DNA from: Cryobacterium sp. MLB-32
Lineage (GTDB): Bacteria; Actinomycetota; Actinomycetes; Actinomycetales; Microbacteriaceae
Length of the DNA stretch: 64,000 bases
Assembly: GCF_000738085.1 (NCBI RefSeq)
Contig: NZ_JPRS01000006.1
Coordinates: forward strand, 66,597 to 130,596
Reading direction: 5' to 3'
Of the stretch, positions 46,690 to 54,399 are shown piece by piece. The notes under the pieces were generated by a model that worked only from the letters and a program-made list of their open reading frames with translations, searched no databases and had not been told where the DNA came from. The first letter of the stretch is position 1. Each line of letters begins with the position of its first letter. The translations under genes were made by a program, and so were the position numbers.

Positions 46690-47484
46690 TTATCGGCCCT
46701 CGAAGACGGCAGGGGTGCGAGTGCGAAAAGATTCCATGCCGGTGCGGGCATCTTTGGTCACGGCGAGCCGGGCGAGTGCTGGCTGCAGTTCGGCCTCGGC
46801 CGCAGCATCTCCGTGACGCACCGCCGTGCGCGCGTTCGCGAGCGTCGCCTGCACCGCGAGGGGAGCCTGGTCGCCAATCCGCTGCGCGAGAGCCAGTGCG
46901 CGATCGAACTGGGTACCATCCGGAACGATCTCCTGAATGAGACCGACGCGGAGCGCCTCTGCGGCATCGAAGGTATCGCCGGTCAGGAGCCAGCGCATGG
47001 CATTGCCCCAGCCGATTGCGCGCGGGAGCCGGATCGTCGCGCCGCCGAATGGCAGGATGCCGCGGGACACCTCGATCTGGCCGAACCTCGTGGACTCGGC
47101 GGCCACGGCGATGTCGCTGGCGAGGATGAGTTCGATCCCGAGCGTCAGACAGGTGCCCTGCACGGCCATGACCACGGGTTTGGAGAGGGCCGTGCCGTCC
47201 ACCTGCCACGGGTTGATGCCCCCCTCCGGCACCATGTCGAGGCCTTCCGGGCCGAAGCGGGGCCCGACGTCGGCGAGGTCGAGCCCCGCGGTGAAATGGT
47301 CGCCGACGGCATGCACGAGTCCGACGCGCAGCTGGGGGTCACGCTCCAGCTCACCGTAGGCGAGCGCCAGCTGCTGCAGCATTGCAAAATCGGCGGCGTT
47401 GCGCTTCTCCGGGCGGTTGAAGCCGATGAGGAGCACGTGACCGCGCCGCTCGGTGATGATTCTCTGCACGGTGTTCTCGGTCAT
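46690..47484 (-). CDS. Enoyl-CoA hydratase/isomerase family protein
   Basis: Crotonase-fold enzyme of 264 residues. Family text: HVLLIGFNRPEKRNAAD near 16, the first oxyanion segment HAVGDHFTAGLDLADV near 58-73, and the second around SKPVVMAVQGTCLTLGIELILASDIAVAAES near 102-132, then GILPFGGATIRLPRAIG. The catalytic pair of Glu residues is not fully evident, so hydratase, isomerase or another crotonase reaction is possible. ATG 47484 is chosen because the preceding in-frame residues have no family match. It follows the arginase-like gene on the same strand. Confidence 0.88.
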   Translation of the reverse strand: MTENTVQRIITERRGHVLLIGFNRPEKRNAADFAMLQQLALAYGELERDPQLRVGLVHAVGDHFTAGLDLADVGPRFGPEGLDMVPEGGINPWQVDGTALSKPVVMAVQGTCLTLGIELILASDIAVAAESTRFGQIEVSRGILPFGGATIRLPRAIGWGNAMRWLLTGDTFDAAEALRVGLIQEIVPDGTQFDRALALAQRIGDQAPLAVQATLANARTAVRHGDAAAEAELQPALARLAVTKDARTGMESFRTRTPAVFEGR

Positions 47485-47547
47485 GGGGCCTCCATTGGCG
47501 TGTGCATGCTGGGGTCTGGGTGACGCAGCGTATCTGAGACTGACTCC

Positions 47548-47579
47548 CTCGGCCGCTCGGCCGCTCGGCCGCTCGGCCA
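47548..47579. repeat. 8-bp tandem repeat (CTCGGCCG)x4
   Basis: Three perfect copies and one with a single change at the end lie between the arginase-like stop and the enoyl-CoA hydratase start. A second direct repeat, GGGTCAGC twice at 47586-47601, overlaps the arginase-like stop. Confidence 0.8.
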
Positions 47580-47588
47580 CTCAACGGG

Positions 47589-48422
47589 TCAGCGGGTCAG
47601 CGAGCCGATGATACGCAGGATGCTGGGCAAATCGTCCGTCGCGTCGGCGGGGGAGATCGGTGAGAAGCCGACGATGCTGGCCCCGACCACGGTGAACTCT
47701 GCGCGCAAGGCGGCCACGGCGCTCGTGAGGGCGGGCACGCTGAGGCCGAACGGAACCAGCTCGGCGAGCCCTCTCACCGCGGAGGGATCGAGTACGTCGA
47801 GTGCGATGTGCACGTAGATGTTGGTGGCGCCGGTGGCGCGCACCATGGCAACGAGAGACTCGGGCGTGCCCATGTCGTCCACGGACACGCTTCGAATTGA
47901 GCGGTTGGTGATGACCTCCGCCTCAGCGGGGTCGAGGTCTCGTGAACCGGCGAGCACGATCTTGTCAAAGGGAATCCGGCTCGCCTCGTCGAGAGCGACG
48001 TCCGGATGGCCTTCACCGGCGATCGCGCGCAGCACCATTCCGCAGAATCCACCGGACGGTGACGTGTCCGGGGTGTGCAGTTCCGGATGAGCACTGAACC
48101 ACACAAGCGCGACGTCTCCGGGATGGTGCCGACTCGCGTGTTCGACCGATGCGAGCGAGACGCCGCAATCGCCGCCGATGGTGAATGCCCAATCCGTGAC
48201 CAGGCCCAGTACGGCGGCCTGACGTTGGCGCACGGTCTGCAGCGAGGAGAAGCGGTGAATGCCGGTGTCGAGCGCGTCACCGGCCTCGACGGGAACCTCG
48301 ACCTCGCGCGTCGCCGACGCGGGCAGGTCGCCTTGAATGGCCGTCGCCCCGTCTACGAGGCGCATGGCGCGTGGAGAAACTGAACCCTGCCATTGTGGAA
48401 CTACAACGAAAGTGGGAGCCAT
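47589..48422 (-). CDS. Arginase/agmatinase/formiminoglutamase-fold protein lacking metal ligands
   Basis: Ureohydrolase-fold protein of 277 residues. The frame is recognisable, but the manganese ligands are replaced: the GGDHS motif reads GGDCGV near 93, the DAHxDxN motif reads SAHPELH near 119, and the DxDxxDP motif reads ALDVLDP near 205, with FHGM as FCGM. Only one of the usual His/Asp metal sites survives at each motif. The length is normal and no stop interrupts it, so this looks like a maintained non-catalytic homologue rather than decay. ATG 48422 stands 6 nt after CATACT. Confidence 0.82.
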   Translation of the reverse strand: MAPTFVVVPQWQGSVSPRAMRLVDGATAIQGDLPASATREVEVPVEAGDALDTGIHRFSSLQTVRQRQAAVLGLVTDWAFTIGGDCGVSLASVEHASRHHPGDVALVWFSAHPELHTPDTSPSGGFCGMVLRAIAGEGHPDVALDEASRIPFDKIVLAGSRDLDPAEAEVITNRSIRSVSVDDMGTPESLVAMVRATGATNIYVHIALDVLDPSAVRGLAELVPFGLSVPALTSAVAALRAEFTVVGASIVGFSPISPADATDDLPSILRIIGSLTR

Positions 48423-48428
48423 ATCTTC

Positions 48429-48434
48429 AGTATG
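48429..48434 (-). promoter_or_regulatory. -10 box of leaderless arginase-like gene
   Basis: CATACT on the minus strand ends 6 nt before ATG 48422. Confidence 0.45.
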
Positions 48435-48473
48435 GCCCGACGAGCGGTCTGACGCGAAACCGCGAATGCTCAG

Positions 48474-49121
48474 TTACATGTCCCGGTAGCGGATCGCCTC
48501 GGCGAGGGCGTTTCGCAGGCCGAAGAGATCCAGACTGGCGCCGTAGCCGGGTGTGTCGCGCTGAATGCGCCACCCCTCCTCGAGCGGACCGATGTCGAGT
48601 GCGTCGAAGCCGAAAACGTCAATGAGTGAGGCCACGACTTCCCGGGCCGAGGGGTCATGACCGGCGACGATCAGCGCTCGGCGCTCGGGTGAACCGGCGT
48701 CTCGGTTGTCTGCGGTGAGGTCGGCGGCGACGACATGATTGAACGCTTTCACGACCCGGGATTCGGGCAGATGCGCCTGCAGGAGCTCGGAAACCGTACT
48801 CGTCTCGTTGTCGAGCGCCTCCATGTGCCCGTCACGCTGCGGGTAGTAGTTGTTCGTGTCGATCACGATCTTGCCGACGAGTTCGTCAACGGGCAGGCTG
48901 CTGAGTGCGGTGAGCGGGATCGACACGATCACGATATCGCCGGCACAGGCGGCTTCCTTCGGCGTCGCCGCGCGTGCGTTGTCGCCGAGCTCCGCCACGA
49001 GCCCAGTCAGAGTTTCCGGTCCGCGGGAATTGCTCACCACGACCCGGTAGCCATTGCGCACGGCGAGGCGGGCCACTTGGCTGCCGAGGTGTCCGGCACC
49101 GATGAGTCCGAGAGTTGTCAT
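48474..49121 (-). CDS. NADPH-dependent F420 reductase-family oxidoreductase
   Basis: Small Rossmann-fold protein of 215 residues. It has the dinucleotide site GLIGAGHLGSQVARLAV near 5-21, VVSNSRGPETL (Arg typical of NADP binding) near 28-38, DIVIVSIP near 62, and the family text DTNNYYPQRDGH near 88 with VVKAFNHVVAADL near 122. This set is shared by F420H2:NADP oxidoreductases and their homologues in organisms with or without F420, so the cofactor partner is uncertain. It lies 51 bp from the arginase-like gene on the same strand. Confidence 0.87.
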   Translation of the reverse strand: MTTLGLIGAGHLGSQVARLAVRNGYRVVVSNSRGPETLTGLVAELGDNARAATPKEAACAGDIVIVSIPLTALSSLPVDELVGKIVIDTNNYYPQRDGHMEALDNETSTVSELLQAHLPESRVVKAFNHVVAADLTADNRDAGSPERRALIVAGHDPSAREVVASLIDVFGFDALDIGPLEEGWRIQRDTPGYGASLDLFGLRNALAEAIRYRDM

Positions 49122-49159
49122 AGTGGCATCAAATCACGGTTTCGGTGCCGGCGGTCCGG

Positions 49160-49891
49160 TCAGACGCCGAGCGCGGGGTTCGATCCGGCTTTGAGGGCGG
49201 CCAGGCGGGCGTCGACCTCGGAGAGCTCGCCGAGGTCGTCGAGGCTCTCGAACTGGGCGTCGAGGCTGGATGCGGCGAGTTCCTGAGCTCCGCGCACGCG
49301 CGCCTCTTCGCGTCGGATCTTGTCCTCGAACCGGCTGACCTCGCTCGTCGGATCCATCAGATCGATGCTCTTGACGGCGTCCATCACCTGCTGCCGGGCC
49401 TGAGCGGTTTTCGCGCGGGCGATCAGTTCGTCGCGCTTGCTCGAGAGCTGCTGGAGCTTGTCCTTCATGGCATTGAGGCCGCTCTTCAGCTGCTCGACAA
49501 CGGCCGTCTGGGCAACGATCTGCGGCTCGGCCTGTTTTGCTTCCTTCTCGCTCGCCAGCTGGCGCCCCAGGGCCACCTTGGCGAGGTTGTCGAACGTGTC
49601 GGCGTCGGCCGGATTGCCGCTCGTGCGCAGCTGGTCCGCCTTGCGGCTCGCCGCGAGCGCCTTGCTGCCCCATTCCTGGGCGGCCTCGACGTCTTCCCTA
49701 TAGTCGTCTTCGAGGAGGCGAAGGTTGCCGATGGTCTCCGCGATGGCGCTCTCGGCGTCCGCGATACTGTTCGTGAAGTCACGCACCATTTGGTCGAGCA
49801 TCACCTGAGGGTCCTCCGCTGAGTCCAGCAGGGAATTGATGTTGGCCTTGGCCAGCTGGGAAATGCGGCCAAAGATGGACTGTTTCACCAC
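49160..49891 (-). CDS. pspA: PspA/IM30 family protein
   Basis: Membrane-stress protein of 243 residues, nearly all alpha-helical coiled coil. The N-terminal amphipathic helix, residues 1-22 (KQSIFGRISQLAKANINSLL), binds membranes. The block EDPQVMLDQMVRDFTNSIADAESAIAETIG follows, as in PspA/Vipp1. The role is maintenance of membrane integrity, by analogy with PspA and actinobacterial homologues. The start is the first of two adjacent GTGs (49891 or 49888), after GGACC. It is divergent from the amidotransferase gene over about 220 bp. Confidence 0.92.
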   Translation of the reverse strand: MVKQSIFGRISQLAKANINSLLDSAEDPQVMLDQMVRDFTNSIADAESAIAETIGNLRLLEDDYREDVEAAQEWGSKALAASRKADQLRTSGNPADADTFDNLAKVALGRQLASEKEAKQAEPQIVAQTAVVEQLKSGLNAMKDKLQQLSSKRDELIARAKTAQARQQVMDAVKSIDLMDPTSEVSRFEDKIRREEARVRGAQELAASSLDAQFESLDDLGELSEVDARLAALKAGSNPALGV

Positions 49892-50112
49892 GTCGTGGTC
49901 CTTTCGAAAGCTTCAGTGAGGTCAGCAGAGCACCTGCTCGAGGCGAGCATACGACTCGTCTGGGGTCCAGTCTAGGAACCCCGTCTGAACAGGCGCCGAG
50001 GCGGCGCGCCCGCCTCAGGTTGCCCTGTGTTACGCGTGGCCTCGCCACCGGCGCCGTGCGCATCCACAATGGAGACAGTAGCGAAACCCCAACGGATGCG
50101 GAGGCGACCGAT

Positions 50113-50889
50113 ATGACACAGCTCACGACACAGATGTTCGCCCCCCGTCTCGTCGTCATCGAGGTGACCGGCGCTCGCCCCGACCGCCCCGAATACCACG
50201 CCAAGGTGCAGGTGCTCAACGGCCGCGTGGTCGCCGACGGAGTCAGTGCCGGCTGGAACGTCACCCGCATCGCCGCGGCGGACACGACGCCCGACGAGCT
50301 CCTGTGGGACACGAGGCACGCAGACGCGATCGTGATCGTCGGCGGCGAAGACATCACCCCGAGCTTCTACGGCGCCGAGACCGGCTACGAAGGAGAAACC
50401 GCGCACTTCTCGGCGGCCGACGAAGGCCAGATCGCGGTCGTGCGCCGTGCGCTCGCCTCGGGAACGCCCCTGCTTGGAATCTGCCGTGGGCTGCAGATCA
50501 TCAATGTGGCCCTCGGCGGATCTCTCGTGCAGCACATCGACGAGGGCATTCATAAGAACGAGGGCGTGCCGATCGACGAGGTGCTCTCGACGCATGCGGT
50601 GACCCTCACCGAGACCAGTGGCCTGGCCCTCGGCCTTGGCGACACCGAAATTCTCGTGCAGAGCGCCCACCACCAGAGCGTCGGCCGGCTCGGCACTGGG
50701 CTGGTCGCGGCCGCCGTGGCACCCGATGGGCTCATCGAGGCCCTCGAACACCGCACCGCGCCCATCACAGGAGTGCAGTGGCACCCCGAAGCGCCCGCCG
50801 CCCCGCACGACCAGCTGCCCCGGCTGCTGGCGTCCCTGCGTGGACACGTCGAGTCGAGCGTTCCCGACCGACTGCTCGTCGCGGCCTGA
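50113..50889 (+). CDS. Gamma-glutamyl-gamma-aminobutyrate hydrolase family protein (peptidase C26)
   Basis: Class-I glutamine-amidotransferase-like hydrolase of 258 residues. The nucleophile Cys is in LLGICRGLQIINVALGGSL near 121-139, the catalytic His in VQWHPEAP near 220-227, and VIVGGEDITPSFYG sits near 76. This fits PuuD-type enzymes that split gamma-glutamyl bonds in polyamine or GABA metabolism. ATG 50113 follows GGAGG by 8 nt. It stands alone; the region 49892-50112 holds its promoter, opposed to that of pspA. Confidence 0.9.
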   Translation: MTQLTTQMFAPRLVVIEVTGARPDRPEYHAKVQVLNGRVVADGVSAGWNVTRIAAADTTPDELLWDTRHADAIVIVGGEDITPSFYGAETGYEGETAHFSAADEGQIAVVRRALASGTPLLGICRGLQIINVALGGSLVQHIDEGIHKNEGVPIDEVLSTHAVTLTETSGLALGLGDTEILVQSAHHQSVGRLGTGLVAAAVAPDGLIEALEHRTAPITGVQWHPEAPAAPHDQLPRLLASLRGHVESSVPDRLLVAA

Positions 50890-50923
50890 GCCCGCCGCCG
50901 TAGGCCGGGAACAGCTCGCCCGG

Positions 50924-52156
50924 TTACGGCGTTGGGCTGAACGTCTCGTCGAGCGCCGCAGCCAGATCTGCGAGCAGATCGGCGGTGTCCTCGAGCCCCA
51001 CCGAGAGACGCAGGTGTCCGAACTGCCGGAACTCCGGTGGGTAGGCCGTGACCCGTGGTCCGGAGCCGTCCACGTGCACGATCAGGGTCTCGTCGTGGCC
51101 GAGAGAGACGGCGGAGGTGATCACGCGCAGGGCGGCCACGAAACGATTCTGGGCATCCGCGTCGCCCTGCACCGCGAACGCCATCATGCCGCCGAAACCG
51201 TTCGGTAACTGTCGTGCGGCCACCTCGTGCTGCGGATGCGACGGCAACCCCGGGTAGGCCACGTACGCGACGCGTGGGTCGGCTTCGAGAAATTCCGCAA
51301 CGGCTAGGGCTGACGCGCAGTGCTGGCGGATGCGAAGAGGGAGCGTCACCGAGCCGCGCATGATCAGCCACGCATTGAACGGGCTGATGACCCCGCCCAC
51401 GTCGACCATCGCATCCAGCTTGATCTGTCGGATGAGCTCGGCACGGCCGACCACGGCACCGCCCATCGCATCGCCGTGCCCGTTGATGTACTTCGTGAGC
51501 GAGTGAACGACGAGGTCTGCGCCATGATCCAAAGGCCGGAACAGCGGCGGGGGAGTGAACGTGTTGTCCACCGACAGCAGGGCGCCCGCGGCGTGCGCAA
51601 TGGCGGCGACCTCCGCGATGTCCGTGACCGTCGTCGTGGGATTGCCCACCGTCTCCACGTGCACCAGGCGCGTTTCCGGCCGGATGGCGGCGCGCACCGC
51701 GTCGAGGTCGGTCGAGTCGACGAACGTGGCCAGGATGCCGTACTTCGTGGTCAACAGATCGGTGAACAGGCGATAGACGGCCTCGTACGTGACGTTGGCG
51801 ACCACGACGTGGTCCCCGGATTCAAGCAGGGTGAAGAACACGGCGTGCAGCGCTGCGACGCCACTGGCCAGAGCCACGGCCTCCTCGCCGTGCTCCAGCA
51901 CGGCAAGCTTCCGCTGCAGGCCGAGCTGGTTGATGCCGGTATTACGTGTGTAGAGGCCGGTACCGGTACCCGACCAACTGAGGGTCGACGGGTCATCGGG
52001 CAGCTCATACGAATTGGCCATCACAATGGGCGTGCGCAGCGCGCCAGTACCCGCATCGATGTCGTTGCCGGAATGCACCGATTGGGTGCCAAACCCCATC
52101 GTGGCGGGCTCGTGCTTGTCGGGGCGGCCGGTGGGCAGGCGTGGCGGCGTAGTCAT
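50924..52156 (-). CDS. Cys/Met-metabolism PLP enzyme (cystathionine gamma-synthase / methionine gamma-lyase family)
   Basis: PLP-dependent enzyme of 410 residues. It has GTGLYTRNTGINQLGLQRKLAVLEHGEEAVALASGVAALHAVFF near 64-107, HVETVGNPTTT near 165, the Schiff-base lysine in VVHSLTKYINGHGDAMGG near 204-221, and the C-terminal HLRLSVGLEDTADLLADL. It might be MetB, a cystathionine gamma-lyase or methionine gamma-lyase; the residues seen do not decide. With metX, metY and metQNI in the same window, sulfur amino acid metabolism is well represented. Confidence 0.9.
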   Translation of the reverse strand: MTTPPRLPTGRPDKHEPATMGFGTQSVHSGNDIDAGTGALRTPIVMANSYELPDDPSTLSWSGTGTGLYTRNTGINQLGLQRKLAVLEHGEEAVALASGVAALHAVFFTLLESGDHVVVANVTYEAVYRLFTDLLTTKYGILATFVDSTDLDAVRAAIRPETRLVHVETVGNPTTTVTDIAEVAAIAHAAGALLSVDNTFTPPPLFRPLDHGADLVVHSLTKYINGHGDAMGGAVVGRAELIRQIKLDAMVDVGGVISPFNAWLIMRGSVTLPLRIRQHCASALAVAEFLEADPRVAYVAYPGLPSHPQHEVAARQLPNGFGGMMAFAVQGDADAQNRFVAALRVITSAVSLGHDETLIVHVDGSGPRVTAYPPEFRQFGHLRLSVGLEDTADLLADLAAALDETFSPTP

Positions 52157-52278
52157 GCCTCCACGCTATTGCGAATGCGCCAGGCGTGGGCGCAGGTTAC
52201 GTTGCGCAGCAAGGTGCTCTCACGAGTATCACGCCCACTCGCCGCATCGGCGGCCGGCTCGCTCTCACCACCCCACTG

Positions 52279-52324
52279 ACGGATGCCGTCGGCCAGCCCG
52301 GTGAGGGTGGCCGTCGGCATCCGT
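52279..52324 (-). terminator. Terminator downstream of agcS
   Basis: ACGGATGCCG (52279-52288) pairs with CGGCATCCGT (52315-52324), with an inner GGCC/GGCC stem. It lies just beyond the agcS stop, within the only longish gap (181 bp) here. Confidence 0.7.
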
Positions 52325-52337
52325 TCTCAGCGGGTTT

Positions 52338-53843
52338 CTATTTTTCGACCATGGCGAATTCGCCGGTCTCGACCTTGGCGCGGTAGCCGAAGATCTCCTT
52401 CTTGATGACGCGGGCCATGAGATAGAGCCCGATCACATTGGGGATCGCCATCGCGAAGATCATCGCATCGGAGAACGCGATGACAGGACCGAGCGACAGG
52501 GATGCTCCCACGACAGTGAAGATGCAGAACGCAATCTTGTAGGCGAACTCCGCACGGCGGCTGTCTTTGAAGAGGTAGCCGGTGGCCTTCATGCCGTAGT
52601 AGGACCAGGAGATCATGGTGGAGAAGGCAAACAGCACGACCGCGACGGCCAGCAAGATCGGGAACCACGGTGCCACGGTTTCGAAGGCGGCGGAGGTTGT
52701 TTCGACTCCGGGAGCGCTCGACGTGTCGCTCCAGGTGCCCGTGATGATGATCGCGAGGGCGGTCATCGTGCAGATCACCACGGTGTCGATGAACGGTTCG
52801 AGCAGGGCGACGAAACCCTCGGTTGCGGGCTCTTTGGTCTTCACCGCGGAGTGTGCGATTGACGCGGATCCCACGCCGGCCTCGTTCGAGAATGCGGCCC
52901 GCTGGAAGCCCTGAATGAGCACTCCGACGATACCTCCGGCGATACCCTCCGGGTTGAATGCCCCGGTGAAGATCTGGCTGATCGCATCCGGTATGGCCGT
53001 GAAGTTGGTGAAGATCACTGCGAGGCAGCCGAGCATATAGAGAACCGCCATGAAGGGCACGATCTTCTCGGTGACCTTGGCAATCGACTTGATGCCGCCG
53101 ATGATGACGGCGCCGACAGCGATGGCGAAGACGAGGCCGATGACGAAGCGCCACGGACCGAACAGGCCGTCTTCCCCGCCTGTGACATTGATCAGCTGGC
53201 TCGTGGCCTGGTTGGCCTGGAACATGTTGCCGCCGCCGATGGAGCCGCCGATGCAGAAGAGGGCGAAAAGCACGGCGAGGAACTTGCCGATCCGGCGTTT
53301 GCCGAGTGCGGCGAGGCCATCGCGCAGGTAGTACATCGGGCCGCCGGAGACAGAACCGTCCGCGCGCTCAATACGGTATTTCACTCCGAGGGTGCATTCG
53401 GCCATCTTGGTACTCATGCTGAGGAACCCGACCAGAATCATCCAGAAGGTTGCGCCGGGGCCACCGATGGACACGGCGACCGCCACGCCGGCGATGTTGC
53501 CGAGCCCGACAGTGCCCGAGATTGCGGTCGTCAAGGCCTGGAAGTGGGACACCTCGCCGGCATCCTCGGGCTCCGAGTAGCGACCGCGAACGAGGTCGAT
53601 TGCGTGCTTGATGCCTCGCACGTTTTGAAACTTGAGGTAGATCGTGAAGAACAAGGCCGCGGTGACGAGCCACATCACGATGATGGGGATTTCCATGTAC
53701 GCGATGGACTCGGGGTCACCGATCTTGATGGAATAGAAAATGATGCCGCTGATGAAGTCCGCGATGGGCGTAAAGGCGCTGCTGATGGCATCGTCGACGC
53801 TGGCCGTGGGCATGATGACGCCCACGGTCGCTGGCCCGATCAT
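52338..53843 (-). CDS. agcS: Alanine/glycine:cation symporter family protein
   Basis: Amino-acid:sodium symporter (AGCS family) of 501 residues and about ten helices. Signatures: VGLGNIAGVAVAVSIGGPGATFWM near 114-137 and the family motif AAFSNEAGVGSASIAHSAVKTKEPATEGFVALLEPFIDT near 310-348, where the Asn/Ser cluster forms the substrate site. Imports alanine, glycine or related small amino acids. ATG 53843 overlaps the usp stop by 4 nt. A strong terminator follows. Confidence 0.93.
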   Translation of the reverse strand: MIGPATVGVIMPTASVDDAISSAFTPIADFISGIIFYSIKIGDPESIAYMEIPIIVMWLVTAALFFTIYLKFQNVRGIKHAIDLVRGRYSEPEDAGEVSHFQALTTAISGTVGLGNIAGVAVAVSIGGPGATFWMILVGFLSMSTKMAECTLGVKYRIERADGSVSGGPMYYLRDGLAALGKRRIGKFLAVLFALFCIGGSIGGGNMFQANQATSQLINVTGGEDGLFGPWRFVIGLVFAIAVGAVIIGGIKSIAKVTEKIVPFMAVLYMLGCLAVIFTNFTAIPDAISQIFTGAFNPEGIAGGIVGVLIQGFQRAAFSNEAGVGSASIAHSAVKTKEPATEGFVALLEPFIDTVVICTMTALAIIITGTWSDTSSAPGVETTSAAFETVAPWFPILLAVAVVLFAFSTMISWSYYGMKATGYLFKDSRRAEFAYKIAFCIFTVVGASLSLGPVIAFSDAMIFAMAIPNVIGLYLMARVIKKEIFGYRAKVETGEFAMVEK

Positions 53844-54271
53844 GGAACCACCGTCACGGGGGTCTTCGACATTTGAATCAGGCGCACAGGTGTACTGCCG
53901 AAGAGCACCTGCTTGAGTCGCGAATCACCCGTTCGTCCGACAATGATCTGCGTGCTGTTCAGCTGTTTCGCAATAGAGACCAGCTGGTCAGCCGGGCTGC
54001 CATGCACAACGCTCGTGGTGGGAGTCACGGAGGAGTCCGCGGTGACGGCCAGTGCAGGCTGCATGATCTGTGTCTCGGCAGCCGCGATCTCCTGCGCTTT
54101 GCTGGCCGAGCGGTGCGCATTCTCGGACGGACTGTTGAATGAATACGGTGACCAAGGGATCACGTGCACAATGTGCAGCGTCGCCCCCGATTCGTCGGCC
54201 AGCTGACAAGCGAATGCGACCGCCCTTCGGCTGGAATCGCTCCGGTCTATTCCCACAAGTAATGACGTCAT
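53840..54271 (-). CDS. Universal stress protein (UspA family)
   Basis: Nucleotide-binding stress protein of 143 residues, one Usp domain. It starts MTSLLVGIDRSDSSRRAVAFA, and near the C-terminus has IIVGRTGDSRLKQVLFGSTPVRLIQMSKTPVTVV, matching the GxxGxxxxxxxGS ATP-binding motif of the ATP-type class. ATG 54271 follows GGGGGA. It overlaps agcS (ATGA) and so would be made first in a usp-agcS operon, pairing amino-acid uptake with a stress/energy sensor. Confidence 0.91.
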   Translation of the reverse strand: MTSLLVGIDRSDSSRRAVAFACQLADESGATLHIVHVIPWSPYSFNSPSENAHRSASKAQEIAAAETQIMQPALAVTADSSVTPTTSVVHGSPADQLVSIAKQLNSTQIIVGRTGDSRLKQVLFGSTPVRLIQMSKTPVTVVP

Positions 54272-54399
54272 TGTGCATTCCCCCTCGTTTGATTTGTCGG
54301 CAGCGACAAACCGTGGTGGACCCCACACTACTTTGGGGGACATCGCCAATGTGAAAAGCGAGAGATTGCCGCAGAACCGAACGTTGGCTGAGCGGCGGA

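Noticed and set aside
45142..47523. 793-codon plus-strand open frame
   Set aside because: Antisense to the flavoprotein and enoyl-CoA hydratase genes; no recognisable motif.
50069..50116. 15-codon ORF (METVAKPQRMRRRPI) ending in the ATGA of the C26 amidotransferase start
   Set aside because: The downstream gene has its own GGAGG 8 nt before the start, and no good -10 lies at the right distance for the small ORF. The overlap may be chance.
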